From: Sphingobacteriales bacterium
Lineage (GTDB): Bacteria; Bacteroidota; Bacteroidia; Chitinophagales; UBA2359
Length of the DNA: 64,000 bases
Reading direction: 5' to 3'
Assembly: GCA_016711295.1 (NCBI GenBank)
Contig: JADJTE010000015.1
Location: forward strand, 114,739 to 178,738
Shown one piece after another: positions 27,977 through 38,913 of this stretch; positions within the stretch are counted from its first letter, which is position 1, and every line of letters starts with the position of its first letter. Both the position numbers and the translations under genes were made by a program. The notes beneath the pieces are model-generated. The model was not told the origin of the DNA, ran no database searches, and saw only the letters and a list, made by a program, of their open reading frames with translations.

Positions 27977-28420
27977 ATGGCAAAAAGCAAAGATCTAGAA
28001 AAGTCATTAGCCAAAATACTATATGTAGAGAAGGGGCTAACATTGGCGGCAATTGCCGAGCAAGTCGGCGTATTGCCCAAAACCGTAGGGGTTTGGGCAA
28101 AGGAGGGCGAATGGGAGAAACTCCGTGCTGGTTATTTGGGTACACCTACCATGACGGTAGCTGCGCTGCTCAATAGCATAAATGCTATTGCAGAGGCTGC
28201 CGCCAAAGACGGTAGGGCCATCAACGCGAAGGAAGCCGACACCATCGCCAAGCTAACGGCAAGCATCAAAAGCATAAAAAAGGAATTAAACGTTGCCATT
28301 TATGTTGAGATATTCATGGAATTTGGCACATGGCTATTCAGTTTTAACCCCAATGATGCCAAGCGATTCAACGACTATCAAAAGCAGTTTATTAGCGAAA
28401 AAGCCCGATCTATAAAATAA
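27977..28420 (+). CDS. Terminase small subunit (Mu gp27/DUF1804-like)
   Basis: A 147-residue protein starting MAKSKDLEKSLAKILYVEKG. The HTH LTLAAIAEQVGVLPKTVGVW followed by AKEGEWEKL is typical of phage terminase small subunits that recognise DNA ends. The rest is helical (INAKEADTIAKLTASIKSIK). Its TAA overlaps the ATG of the large subunit (TAATG). I prefer this ATG to earlier starts because it follows the promoter and matches the family start. Confidence 0.8.
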   Translation: MAKSKDLEKSLAKILYVEKGLTLAAIAEQVGVLPKTVGVWAKEGEWEKLRAGYLGTPTMTVAALLNSINAIAEAAAKDGRAINAKEADTIAKLTASIKSIKKELNVAIYVEIFMEFGTWLFSFNPNDAKRFNDYQKQFISEKARSIK

Positions 28421-29961
28421 TGAACGGACGCAACCACCTAAAGCAATTTGAGGAGTTTAGTCGCAATCTGCAAGAAGCAGAACAGACAAGCCCCATCAAC
28501 GAAACGTCCACCGAAAAAAATAAACGGAAGGAGCGGCTTACAAGCAACTACCCCGAGTTCCTCGCCTACTACCTGCCTCATTATGCTACGGCTACCCCTG
28601 CCACATTCCACCTCAACATAGTGCGGCATGTGGTGCAAAACCCAACTTGCTTTAGTGTCATACACTGGGCAAGAGACCACGCCAAGAGTGTTACAAGCAG
28701 TGTAGCTCTGCCGCTTTTTATGATGTTAAAGCCCGGCGGCAGCCTATTCAAAACGATGCTGCTGGTCAGCAAAAACTACGACAATGCAGCCGACTTGTTA
28801 GCGGGTATAAAAAAAGAACTAGAAAGCAACAACCGCATTATCGAAGACTTTGGCGAACAGCGAGGGTATAGCCAATGGGAAGCTGGCAATTTTGTCACAA
28901 AAAACGGCATTGCATTCCGAGCCTTTGGGCGTATGCAATCGCCAAGGGGCACGCGCAAGCGAGCATATCGACCAGACTTTATTGTCATTGACGACATCGA
29001 TGATGACGAAATCATAGAAAATCCATACCGGCTTGATAAGGCCTGGAATTGGATAATGCAAGCACTGATACCCACTCTATCTATCAAAGGCGGTAGAGTA
29101 TTAGCCGTACAAAACCTATATGCAGAGGACTGCCTGATAGGTCGTCTTTACGACCGAGCAGTAGAACTGCAACGCGCTGGACATCATAGCGCGTATGTCG
29201 ATACGGTTAATATATTAGACAAGCACGGAAACCCGTCTTGGCATAGCCGGTTTACGCTACAAGAGTGTCAAAACATGGTAGCCATTTTAGGATACATAGG
29301 GGCGCAACGAGAGTACTTCAACAACCCGATAAGAGGGGGCAAGCATTTTCGCAGCGACCTCGTACAGTACCGGCAAATGAATCACAACGATTATACATTG
29401 ATTGTGTCCTATTGCGACCCCTCGTTTTCGCAAAAAGGAGACAGCAAGGCGATTGTATTAATCGGATATAGACCACCTGGCTTTTATGATATATTGAGGG
29501 TTTATTGTGGCAACGCCACCATAAACGAAATGATTACATGGCACTACGATTTGGAGAACTATTGCAATAAGCAACATATTGCGGTCAGACACTACATGGA
29601 AGATGTTTTTTACCAAAAAGCCAACTTGGACATGTATTATCAAAATTATGCAAAAGAAAACAACTTGCCCATGTTGCCGATTGTCGGCGACAAGCGGAAA
29701 AAACCCGAAAAAAAACAACGGATATTAGCCATGACAGCCCTGTTCGAGAGTGGGCAAGTGTGGTTTAGCGAAGCAGACAAAAACAGCCGCCATACCAAAG
29801 CCCTCATAGAACAGCTATTGGCATTCGAGCCGCCACGACAAACACAGATGGACGGACCCGATGCACTCGAAGGGGGAATTTTTATCATAAAAAACGCCGT
29901 TACCGATTGGGCGGGTGCCTTAGTATTAGGCAAACGTATCGGCAACAACAAGCGAGTATAA
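28420..29961 (+). CDS. Terminase large subunit
   Basis: The packaging ATPase and nuclease, 513 residues, intact. A degenerate Walker A, HWARDHAKS (82-90), is like Mu gp28. Walker B is FIVIDDIDDD (about 187-196). The nuclease part has SYCDPSFSQKGDSKAIVLIG and the late acidic DGPDALEGG. The length is normal. It follows the small subunit by overlap and precedes gp36, as in Mu-like head modules. Confidence 0.85.
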   Translation: MNGRNHLKQFEEFSRNLQEAEQTSPINETSTEKNKRKERLTSNYPEFLAYYLPHYATATPATFHLNIVRHVVQNPTCFSVIHWARDHAKSVTSSVALPLFMMLKPGGSLFKTMLLVSKNYDNAADLLAGIKKELESNNRIIEDFGEQRGYSQWEAGNFVTKNGIAFRAFGRMQSPRGTRKRAYRPDFIVIDDIDDDEIIENPYRLDKAWNWIMQALIPTLSIKGGRVLAVQNLYAEDCLIGRLYDRAVELQRAGHHSAYVDTVNILDKHGNPSWHSRFTLQECQNMVAILGYIGAQREYFNNPIRGGKHFRSDLVQYRQMNHNDYTLIVSYCDPSFSQKGDSKAIVLIGYRPPGFYDILRVYCGNATINEMITWHYDLENYCNKQHIAVRHYMEDVFYQKANLDMYYQNYAKENNLPMLPIVGDKRKKPEKKQRILAMTALFESGQVWFSEADKNSRHTKALIEQLLAFEPPRQTQMDGPDALEGGIFIIKNAVTDWAGALVLGKRIGNNKRV

Positions 29962-29964
29962 TCC

Positions 29965-30660
29965 ATGTTCTTACTTCAATCGGACTTTAAAGGTCAAATA
30001 CAAGACCAAACATTAGCTATCGCCATACAAGGCGATAGCAGTTTGCTAAATTCAGCAGAACGCACCGCCATCGCCGAAATGACATCATACCTAACAGCAC
30101 GGTACGATTGTGACAAGGAATTTGCCGACATATTCGAGTACAACAACTTCGATAATTATGCGGTGGGGCAGCGCGTTTTGCATAATGGCTTATTATATGT
30201 ACCAGCAAGCGAAATAACACAAGTGCCACCCGGCAACGAGCCGCCGCCTATATATACCGATACAAGCAACTATGCAGTAGGCGACCATGTTTTGGTCATG
30301 CCTTCGGGCAAACAATACACTTGTACTGCTGCAAGCACCAATAACACTCCGCCCGATTCCGCTTATTGGACAGCCGCAACCATACAGTACTGGCTACAAA
30401 AGGATACCCGCAACCCATTATTACGCACTTATTGCATAGACATAGCACTATATCATTTGCATTCCCGCATCAATCCAAGGCAAGTTCCCGAACTAAGGCA
30501 GACCCGATATAGCCAAGCTACCTCCTGGCTAAAAGAGGTAAGTGCGCAAAAAATAAATCCGCAATTGACCCCCTACACCCCGATTGGTGTAGGGGACAAC
30601 GATACCACACACGACTACGTTTTATTTGGCGGTAATCTACCACGCAAGCTGCATTTTTAG
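29965..30660 (+). CDS. gp36/DUF1320-like head protein with carbohydrate-binding-like insert
   Basis: A 231-residue protein. The DUF1320 (Mu gp36) halves are MTSYLTARYDCDKEFAD and RNPLLRTYCIDIALYHLHSR with VPELRQTRYSQATSWL. Between them, about residues 60-140, are two segments of the form NYAVGQRVLHNGLLYVP and NYAVGDHVLVMPSGKQYTCT. The second resembles a CBM5/12 chitin-binding module. The insertion is unusual for a head-tail completion protein. It starts three bases after the terminase. Confidence 0.7.
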   Translation: MFLLQSDFKGQIQDQTLAIAIQGDSSLLNSAERTAIAEMTSYLTARYDCDKEFADIFEYNNFDNYAVGQRVLHNGLLYVPASEITQVPPGNEPPPIYTDTSNYAVGDHVLVMPSGKQYTCTAASTNNTPPDSAYWTAATIQYWLQKDTRNPLLRTYCIDIALYHLHSRINPRQVPELRQTRYSQATSWLKEVSAQKINPQLTPYTPIGVGDNDTTHDYVLFGGNLPRKLHF

Positions 30661-30784
30661 CCAAACGCTAAACAAGTGAGTAAAATAGCGTTTAAAACCT
30701 TTAGAAGCAGTTTTAAAAACTAAGAACAGCGAAAACCCCATACACAATACCGCTTTTATTCAAACCTCCTTAAAATGGCTTAAA

Positions 30785-33069
30785 ATGGCTACATCTAATA
30801 AGGACATAAATACCGCCGCCCAAAGCATTGTGTTGGGCAAATTGGAGCAACAAGCAGTCATGCGCCGCGCCCAAGACATCGAAACTTGGCGGCGGGCTTT
30901 GCGTATTGCCGAAACCATCGGAAACCAAAACCGTATACCGATTTATGGGGGCATAGCCTTATTGAATTGCTCACAGACAGAGGCAAAGTAGTAGGCGCGG
31001 AATTAGTACCGCGCAAACATGTCAGACCAGAGTTTGGCGACATTCTCATTAGGCAAGGCGACCCATCGCAACGCATCGTATACACCGAACCAGTTAATGC
31101 CGACTACTTACTACCAGTAGGCAGCCGTGACAATTTGGGCTTACTATTAAAGGCAGTACCATATATTGTTTATAAACGAGGGGCGTTTGGCGATTGGGCA
31201 CAATACGCCGAGCTGTTTGGCATGCCTTTCCGGCTTGCCAAATACAAAGCATACGACAACAAAACCCGCAATATCTTAGAGGCTGCCATGCGCGACATGG
31301 GTAGTGCCTCTTACATGGTCATACCCGAAGAGGCATCGGTCGAGATACAAGCTATCAGCGGCACTGGCAACAATAGCGGCAATTACGATATGCTAAGGCA
31401 AGCATGTAATGAGGAACTGGCAGTACTCATATTGGGGCAAACTATGACGACAACAGACGGCAGCAGCCGCGCACAGTCCGAAACGCATTTTAAGGTAGAA
31501 GAACAAATAACTCTTGATGACATTCTGTTTTTAGAATTTGTTCTCAATTGGGCGTTCAAACAAATGATGATACGCCACGGTTGCCCATTAGACGGCTGTA
31601 CTTTCCATTTGCCCGAGACCGAAAAGTTATCAAAAGAAGTACGGTTAGATATGTTGTTAAGAATTAACAAAGAAGTTGCACCCATTGACCCCGAATATAT
31701 AGCCAAAGAATTTGATGTGCCTTTGCTCGACAAACCCACAAAAATAGACAAGGGCAATATCGAAAATAACAAACAAAAAGAAGCAGAAAAAAAAGAGTTT
31801 AACCTCATAGACGACTACTATAACTGCCCACACAACCATAGCCACCCAGCCGAACTCACTTTGGCAGACCCCGACGACAACGAAGTACAAATGGCGTTCG
31901 ACAACCTAACCGAAGCCATATACAACGCAAGCATACCCACCGACACAAGCATACCCGAACCCTTATACAATGCCTTAGTCAAGGCATTGACGAAGGACGT
32001 TAGTTTCGACTTTGCAAATGAAGAACAAGAGGGCGAAGCCTTTAAAGCTGCTATACAAAATAACATACATGCGTTTTCATGTGCAAAATCGTACACCGAA
32101 CTGATGCTAATGCGCCAATTGCTGTTGGACGACAAGGGTGATATACTGCCATTTCACCAATTTAAAGACCGTGTAAGCGGCATTTACGACAAGTACAATA
32201 TTGCCCACTTGCAAGCCGAGTACCTACATGTTATAGCGGCGGCACAAGCAGCAGGACAATGGAACGAAATAGAGGCAAACGAAGGCAATATGCCTTATTT
32301 GCGCTATTTGACCGCTAATGACGACCGTGTGCGCGAAACACACCGCACACTAAACAATGTCGTTGTACCGGTCAATGATCCATTCTGGGATACATATTAC
32401 CCGCCAAACGGTTGGCGTTGCCGGTGTGATGTGGCGCAAATAACCAACCTACAAGCACAAAAAAACAAATACAGCATCAAGACAGGGGATGATGCTGGTA
32501 GGTTGGCAAAAGAGGCATTGGATAACAAAAAGTTCTTTGGTAAAAACTTTGCAAAAGCAAGCGACTGGTTCGATGCCACACATCCCAACTTTAAAGGCTT
32601 AGATACTACCAAGTTAAGTGCCGAAAAAGATTATGGCATAAAACCACCCAAGGCAACAACTGCCCCATTGCCAGCATTGAGCCAAGACGAGTTTGATCAA
32701 CAATGGCAGACATTGACAAATGGCAGCACACGCGCCGATGGCTTTGTGTGGACAGATGTACTAAAAACACCGCTGTATGCCGACAAAAAACTGTATGACC
32801 ACCTTATTAAAAACGAAAAGCCCAAGCAACCGCATTACAGCGTATTCAACCGCGCCCAAGCAACCATTAGCCAACCTGATGAAATTTGGTTTGGCTGGAT
32901 AGAAAGCACCAAAAAGGGGCGGCTTGCCAAGGTTCACCTGAAATTCTATTCCGACAAGCTCATTATTGTGTTTAGCGATGAACAGTTAAATATAATAAGC
33001 ATATATGCCGCACCGCTTGATACTGCCAACCATTATAGGAAAGGCATTTTGCTATATAGAAAAAAATAA
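30785..33069 (+). CDS. Portal (DUF935) - Mu F head morphogenesis - nuclease-like fusion, shortened portal
   Basis: One reading unit joins three Mu-like functions. The portal start is DIETWRRALRIAETIGNQNR, then IPIY. After a frame change near 30945 it continues GHSLIELLTDRGKVVGAELV, KHVRPEFGD and GDWAQYAELFGMPFRLAKY. Portals of this family normally have several dozen more residues between these points, so an internal deletion is likely. A Mu F domain follows (RETHRTLNNVVVPVNDPFWD, NGWRCRC). The last 150 residues (WFGWIESTKKGRLAKVHLKF and KGILLYRKK) look like the barnase/EndoU/colicin/RelE-type nuclease domains often attached to Mu F proteins. Confidence 0.7.
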
Positions 33070-33173
33070 GCCCATACCGTAAACGGCAAGGGCTTATTAA
33101 CAATATTCGTGGGCGGCTCTACAATGTTCAATCGTCTGCCCTTATCCTATTGCACTGCAAAGATACCACAATT

Positions 33174-33404
33174 ATGCCACAAACCACCATTACCCATGTA
33201 AAAACTGCTTCTTTGGACAGCAGCCCATATGACGAGGCTACTTATAGCATTTTGATATATGCCATACACCCGCTTACACAAGCAATAATTCGGTTTTCGT
33301 GGACAGATGCCGACATGATAGCAGCGGGCTGTTACAGCCCTCATGACTTGATAGGCAAAACCATAGTATTAGACGCACAAGACCGCATTACTAACATTAT
33401 ATAA
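33174..33404 (+). CDS. Small protein before the tape measure (76 aa)
   Basis: Starts MPQTTITHVKTASLDSSPYD and is predicted soluble. I use the ATG at 33174 because the frame upstream is not coding-like. It lies between the portal and tape measure genes. No family is recognised. Confidence 0.5.
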   Translation: MPQTTITHVKTASLDSSPYDEATYSILIYAIHPLTQAIIRFSWTDADMIAAGCYSPHDLIGKTIVLDAQDRITNII

Positions 33405-33415
33405 ACTACGGCACC

Positions 33416-35581
33416 ATGCCACAAACAGTTTGGAACTTTCAGGTAGGAAACGATGCCATCAATCATGTCATTGCCAAAATAAACAATGGCATGGGCAAAA
33501 TGGTACAAGTTGCACAGCAGTCCGAAAACGCATTTACACACGCGGCAAATCGCGCCACCGACCGATTTAATCACTTTTTTGACAACATGCCAACGGCATT
33601 GCCCAAGTTATCGGCGATATTCCGATACTTGGGCAAGTAACCGATAAACTCGCTAATCCGTATGGAGCAGCCATAGCAGGTTCCTTGGCATTGGGGACTG
33701 GTCTGTATGAAGCAACACAAGCGGCAGCGGGTTGGGAAACCAAAATGGCAGAAGTAAACGTAACCGCCAACCTAAGCAAATCAGAATTGCGCCAACTCTC
33801 TGACCAAATTATGGCTATCGGGCGGGGGAGCGGACAACTACAACAGGCTCCCAACGCATTTAATCGCATCTTGTCTGCCGGTTTAAGCACCAACGATGCC
33901 CTTGCCGCCTTAGAGCCAACGCTCAAAGCGGCAAAGGCAGGCTTTACCGACCTCGAAACCGTAGCAACTGCCGTAGCTGGTGTTTTTAATGCCGGCGACG
34001 TTAAAGACTTCACCCAAATTTATGACGTACTGTTTGCTACCGTGAAAGCGGGCAATGCAAACTTTAAAGACATTGCCGACTTTCTACCCAAAATACTGCC
34101 TGGGGCAAGGGCAGCGGGGTTTGGGCTTAAAGAGGTCGGAGGGGCATATGCCTTTCTTACAGCAGCGGGGTTTCAGGCTGATGATGCCGCCAACAGATTA
34201 GCCAATACATTCAAGGCTTTTAGTGACCAAGATGTGATATATGGCACTAAGCAAAAAAAGGGATTAATTAGGTCGGGCATTCAGGTATTTGACACACAGG
34301 GCAACATAAAGCCCATGCTCGACATACTAAACCAATTGTCCGACAAGGTAAAGGGCTTGCGCTCCGATGCCGAACGCATCGCTTTTATGGAAAATTTGGG
34401 CTTCGATATGGAGGCAGCAGCCTCCATCAATGCCATGATACAAGAAAACAACAAGCTAAACGATGCCATGAATGCCGTTACCAACAGCACAGGGCAGTTT
34501 GAATTGGCAGTCGAAAACTCGGTTACTTCATTGGATAGTTATAAGGCGTTTTTAGACAATATCTATGGCATCAAAGTAAAATTGGGCACTTACCTTTTGC
34601 CACTCGTCAGTTGGGGTTTTGGCGTGCTAAACAAAGCTATGGAAATGGGCATTGCGCTGGGCGGACAAATGGCAACCGCCATTAGCGGTTGCCGCCGCAC
34701 GCTATGTAGCTGGTTTAGCCCAAATGCTTACATGGACGAACCTAACAGTACAGGCAAGCAAGGCATGGGCGGTTGTGCAAGCACTCCTCAATGCTACCTT
34801 ATGGGCAAACCCCATAGGCGTAGTAGTGGGGGCTTTGGCACTATTAGCAGGGGGGCTATATGTTGCTTACCAAAGGTCGGCAACATTTAGGGCGGTGATT
34901 GCTGGTACTATGGCTGTTGCCAAAGAAATAGTACCTATATTAATGGGGCTTGGCAAGGCTATATTGGGCATTTTTACTTTCAGCCCAGCTATGATTGCAG
35001 CAGGGATAAAGCAGACCGTAGCGACAGTACAAAAAGCCGATTTTAGCGGGGCATACCAAAAATCATACGACAATAGCCTATTGCAAGAACAGGCAAATAA
35101 GGTAACAGAACAGGCAGCAGTCGGGCGCACCGAAGCGGCGGCAAAAGCCGTTGTCCAAAAACAGACCTTACCCACCTTGCCACAAGTGCCTACTGTACCA
35201 GTTGCCAACGTGCCCAAGCTACCCAACATACCACAGCCCACCTTGCCACACCAAACCAACAGCATGGCAACAGCGGCAAAAGTAATACAACTAAGCCCGC
35301 TCGGACTGGAAGTGGTCAATATAGGAAAGGCACAGCAATACGCCAACGGTGCGAGCCAAGCAAGCAACGCCGACCACACAGCGAACCACGACCGATTACC
35401 GACAGTACCACCCACCGCTACCGCCAACAGCGGCAATAAGACGGTTCGCATAGACAAACTGTTCGACAATATTGTGATAAACGTACAACATGGCAAGCAC
35501 GATGCGGGTATTGATGAATTTGAGCAGAAGCTCAGACGTGTATTAGAACGAATTAAAAGCGACACATCTACCATATTCTAA
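33416..35581 (+). CDS. Tape measure protein (apparent frameshifts)
   Basis: About 722 residues that set tail length. The start MPQTVWNFQVGNDAINHVIA is followed, after a break near 33605, by VIGDIPILGQVTDKLANPYG. The core has the PhageMin/TMP pattern (AGWETKMAEVNVTANLSKSE, NAGDVKDFTQIYDVLFATV, GGAYAFLTAAGFQADDAANR). A second break near 34683 leads into hydrophobic WANPIGVVVGALALLAGGLY. The tail is Pro/Gln-rich (TLPTLPQVPTVPVANV), ending DKLFDNIVINVQ. Placing the tape measure in the rightward block with the head genes, away from sheath and tube, is unusual. Confidence 0.75.
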
Positions 35582-35584
35582 GCA

Positions 35585-36107
35585 ATGCCTATTATTAGCG
35601 ATATAGCACGTGTGCAACTAAACTTTAACGAGTTTAGAAAAAACCGATTGCGATTTGTCGGCACTATTGCCGTGGGCTTTTTTAAAGACGACATATTTAA
35701 GGCAGGCGGGTTTATTGATAACGGACTGCAAAAGTGGATAGAACGAAAAACCAAAGCACCAAAAAAAACGCGCCTTACTCATTTATACGGGTGCTCTAAG
35801 GCGGAGCATGCGCATCTTGCGACTTAGCGGCAACAGCATTACCGTAGGTTCGCAAGGCATTAGATACGCACAAATACATAATACGGGCGGCACCATTACA
35901 CAAATCCCTACGGATAGGCAACGCCGCTTTTTTTGGGCGCAATACCGACAAACCAAAAACGACATGTGGAAACACGCCGCACTTGCCCAAATAATTAATA
36001 TCCGCATACCCCAACGCAAATTTATAGGACAATCGGCAGGACTTAACAAACGCATTGAACGACAATTAACAAGAGAGTTAATGCGTATTCTCGAAACCAA
36101 TTTATAA
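35585..36107 (+). CDS. Virion morphogenesis protein, gpG-like (apparent frameshift)
   Basis: About 173 residues. The start MPIISDIARVQLNFNEFRKN leads to GFIDNGLQKWIERKT. After a break at the A-run near 35765 it continues LLIYTGALRRSMRILRLSGN, then IRYAQIHNTGGTI and the C-terminal helix LTRELMRIL. TGALR-S and YAxIHNxGG are the signature of Mu gpG / Phage_tail_S proteins that complete the head or tail. Confidence 0.75.
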
Positions 36108-36109
36108 CT

Positions 36110-36774
36110 ATGTGGCATACTACACTATTTCAACTGTTGCACCAACGCCTATTTGCCCAAGTGTTGCTACCTGACGGCAAACCAGAAATACTTTGGATTG
36201 ACTTTTACAACAGCCAAGACCTGCATGTAAAAGACAGCCCCATAAACAACGAACTGCCTATTCCATTTCCCAACGTACTAATAGAACTTAGCGATATAAA
36301 ATACCGCAACGACATCGGCAACGCCTTAGTGCAAGAAGTATATGGCACTTTGCGCATCTATGTTGGGCAAGAGCAGTACGCCGATTCGTACCAATTGACC
36401 ACAGACTACGGAGGCAGTGCCGCCACACAGCCCGATGCACTAAAAAGGTACGCCCTGCTCCAACGCATAAACAACGCCCGCATGGGCTAACAGGTGTGCC
36501 CCTTACTGCGCCGCTATACCGCATAAGCGAACAATTGGACATAGACCACAGCAACGTCATTTACGACCTAATCGAATACAACTTGCTTGTAATTGACACT
36601 TCGGCAAACGATGCAGCACCCATTGCCTACCAACAAAAACCAATAGAACACCTGCACATTAACCCCGATTACAACGTAACACCACCCAACACACACCGAC
36701 AAACCAGCGAGCAAGACGAGGTAGTTAATCAAAACCAAACAAACACGCCGCCAACTCCTTATTTCATTCCTTAA
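36110..36774 (+). CDS. Phage protein of unknown function (apparent frameshift)
   Basis: About 221 residues. The first part, MWHTTLFQLLHQRLFAQ then IPFPNVLIELSDIKYRNDIG, continues as HGLTGVPLTAPLYRISEQLD and IDHSNVIYDLIEYNLLVID after a shift near 36482. I join the two because both are coding-like and overlap only at the break. It resembles small proteins that follow gpG in Bacteroidota Mu-like phages. No function is assigned. Confidence 0.55.
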
Positions 36775-36788
36775 ATTTTTATTATACC

Positions 36789-37091
36789 ATGAACGCATTA
36801 AGAACACCTTCGGCTTCGAGCATTGCCACATATCTGCGCGTTTGCCCACACCTACCCCTAAACGCCGAGCAGCACAACGAACTTTTTCACCAAGCACCAC
36901 AAGCGGGCATTAGTGTCGTCACATCTAAATATGGCTTGGCTTTTGTCCAAGAACACGCGCAGGCTATACATACCTGCAAAAACGAAGCAATAGCATGGTA
37001 CTTCAAGTACCAAATGACCAACAAAATAGACGGCTACGGACTTATCAAAGCAACCAAAACTCGCCTTAGCTTGTATAGGCTGCCGGTGTAG
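36789..37091 (+). CDS. Last visible gene of the rightward phage operon (100 aa, unknown)
   Basis: Starts MNALRTPSASSIATYLRVCP and ends KATKTRLSLYRLPV. It is rich in Gln and His. It begins 14 bases after the previous gene. The IS630-like element begins 41 bp beyond its stop, and no more phage genes follow. No family is recognised. Confidence 0.5.
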   Translation: MNALRTPSASSIATYLRVCPHLPLNAEQHNELFHQAPQAGISVVTSKYGLAFVQEHAQAIHTCKNEAIAWYFKYQMTNKIDGYGLIKATKTRLSLYRLPV

Positions 37092-37132
37092 GTTGGCTGC
37101 GATTAAGCAATTTTGAAAAAGTTTTATAACTA

Positions 37133-38383
37133 ATGTTCTGTCAAAAAAAAATTTATCACTAATTTTGCATTTATTTAATAAAAATCAATTACTATAATGG
37201 CACGTATTTCTAAGGTTATTAATTTAAGTGAATCTGACAGGTTAGAGTTACTTCGTATTACTAAAAGCGGCACTCATAAAAGTCGCAAAGTTACCCGTGC
37301 CCTTGCTTTGCTATCAATGGCAGACGGAAATGGTCCGCTTGTATTGGAACAAAGTTTGGGTCTTAATCGAAATGCTTATTACACGTTGAAACGTCGTTAT
37401 CTTTCAGAAGGACTTTCTGCTGCCTTAGATGATCTCCCACGTAGCGGACGACCACCCAAGATAACCGAACACATAGAAGCCAAAATTACGAGCATTGCTT
37501 GTAGTGATGCTCCTGCGGGTTCGTCCAAATGGACTTTATCGCTTATTAACGATAAATTAGTTGAATTAGGTTGTGAGCATAGTTTATCAGATGAATCTAT
37601 TCGTTTAGTTTTAAAAAAAGTAAACTCAAACCTTGGCAGAAACGACAATGGTGTATTGGTATGATAAATGGCGAATATTTAGCCAATATGGAAGATATTT
37701 TGGACATTTACGCTGCTCCGTTCAGTGGCATCCCTAGAATTTGCTTTGACGAGCGACCTTGCCAACTGATAGGTAACGTACTTGCTCCGATACCTGCCAA
37801 ACCCAATAGCACTAAAAAGAACATCAGGAGTATATAAGAAACGGCGTTTGTAATGTCTTGTTAGCCTATGACATAGATACAGGGCAACGCTATTTGATGG
37901 TAACGGAAAGCAAAACCAAAGCGGATTATGCCCAATTTATGAAGTGGCTTTTAGATACCCATTATCCGAATGCAAGTAAAATACAACTCGTTCAAGATAA
38001 TTTTAGCACCCATTCTTACGGAGCTTTTATGAAAATCTGCCCTTTGATGAAGCCCGAAAAATAAAAAACATCCTTGAATTTCATTATACGCCTAAGCATG
38101 CTTCGTGGCTAAACATGGCAGAGATAGAGTTCTCGGCACTTTCAAGGCAATGCTTAGACCGACGAATACCCAACATAGATATGCTGCGGCAAGAAGCCTT
38201 AATTTGGCAAGATGAGCGAAACAAAAAGCTATAAAAGTACATTGGTCTTTTACCACAGATAAAGCAAGAGAAAAATTAGAAAATAGATATAATGAAGTTG
38301 GTAGCAAAAATAAAACAAAAACAGATGCGTAATTAAATCAAATTAATAATTAATTAATTGTATTAACTTTTCTGTTAGAACAC
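37133..38383 (+). mobile_element. IS630-family insertion sequence
   Basis: About 1251 bp flanked by TA (37131-37132 and 38384-38385). The ends are inverted repeats (ATGTTCTGTCAAAAAAAAAT left, ATTAACTTTTCTGTTAGAAC right). TA targeting is the IS630/Tc1 hallmark. It is inserted next to phage sequence on the left and into an older inverted copy of itself on the right (38386-38808). Its ends also bound the 103-bp MITEs. Confidence 0.85.
37197..38332 (+). CDS. IS630-family transposase (apparent frameshifts)
   Basis: A DDE transposase of about 378 residues. The N-terminal HTH is ARISKVINLSESDRLELLRI, followed by RRYLSEGLSAALDDLPRSGR. The catalytic part, found in other frames, has ICFDERP, LVQDNFSTHS and LNMAEIEFSALS, the D-D-E order for this family. 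Breaks occur near 37655, 37825, 38025 and 38225. An intact ancestor is inferred. The gene reads into the right end of the element. Confidence 0.8.
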
Positions 38384-38385
38384 TA

Positions 38386-38808
38386 ATTTATCGTTAATAA
38401 GCGATAAAGTCCATTTGGACGAACCCGCAGGAGCATCACTACAAGCAATGCTCGTAATTTTGGCTTCTATGTGTTCGGTTATCTTGGGTGGTCGTCCGCT
38501 ACGTGGGGAGATCATCTAAGGCAGCAGAAAGTCCTTCTGAAAGATAACGACGTTTCAACGTGTAATAAGCATTTCGATTAAGACCCAAACTTTGTTCCAA
38601 TACAAGCGGACATTTCCGTCTGCCATTGATAGCAAAGCAAGGGCACGGGTAACTTTGCGACTTTTATGAGTGCCGCTTTTAGTAATACGAAGTAACTCTA
38701 ACCTGTCAGATTCACTTAAATTAATAACCTTAGAAATACGTGCCATTATAGTAATTGATTTTTATTAAATAAATGCAAAATTAGTGATAAATTTTTTTGA
38801 CAGAACAT
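38386..38808 (-). mobile_element. Truncated inverted copy of the same IS630 element
   Basis: This is the reverse complement of 37133 to about 37557, carrying the start of the transposase (MARISKVINLSESDRLELLR reading leftwards from 38746). It is cut exactly where the younger full copy begins, at a TA. Its other half is not found on the left side of the young copy, so that half has been deleted. Confidence 0.75.
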
Positions 38809-38810
38809 TA

Positions 38811-38913
38811 GTGTTCTAACAGAAAAGTTTTTAAGACCATTTTAAAAATGCAAATAACTGAATATCAAGTAATTATATTAAAAATTAGTGCCTTAATTTT
38901 TTTGTCAGAACAT
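38811..38913. mobile_element. 103-bp IS630-related MITE, copy 2
   Basis: Bounded by TA at 38809-38810 and 38914-38915, starting GTGTTCTAACAGAAAAGTTT and ending TTTTTTTGTCAGAACAT. It is nearly identical to copy 1. It truncates the leftward lipoprotein copy next to it. Confidence 0.85.

Noticed and set aside
34867..35574. Leftward 235-codon frame over the tape measure
   Set aside because: It mirrors the opposite strand of the tape measure; a Ser/Cys-rich, low-complexity reading without a start signal.
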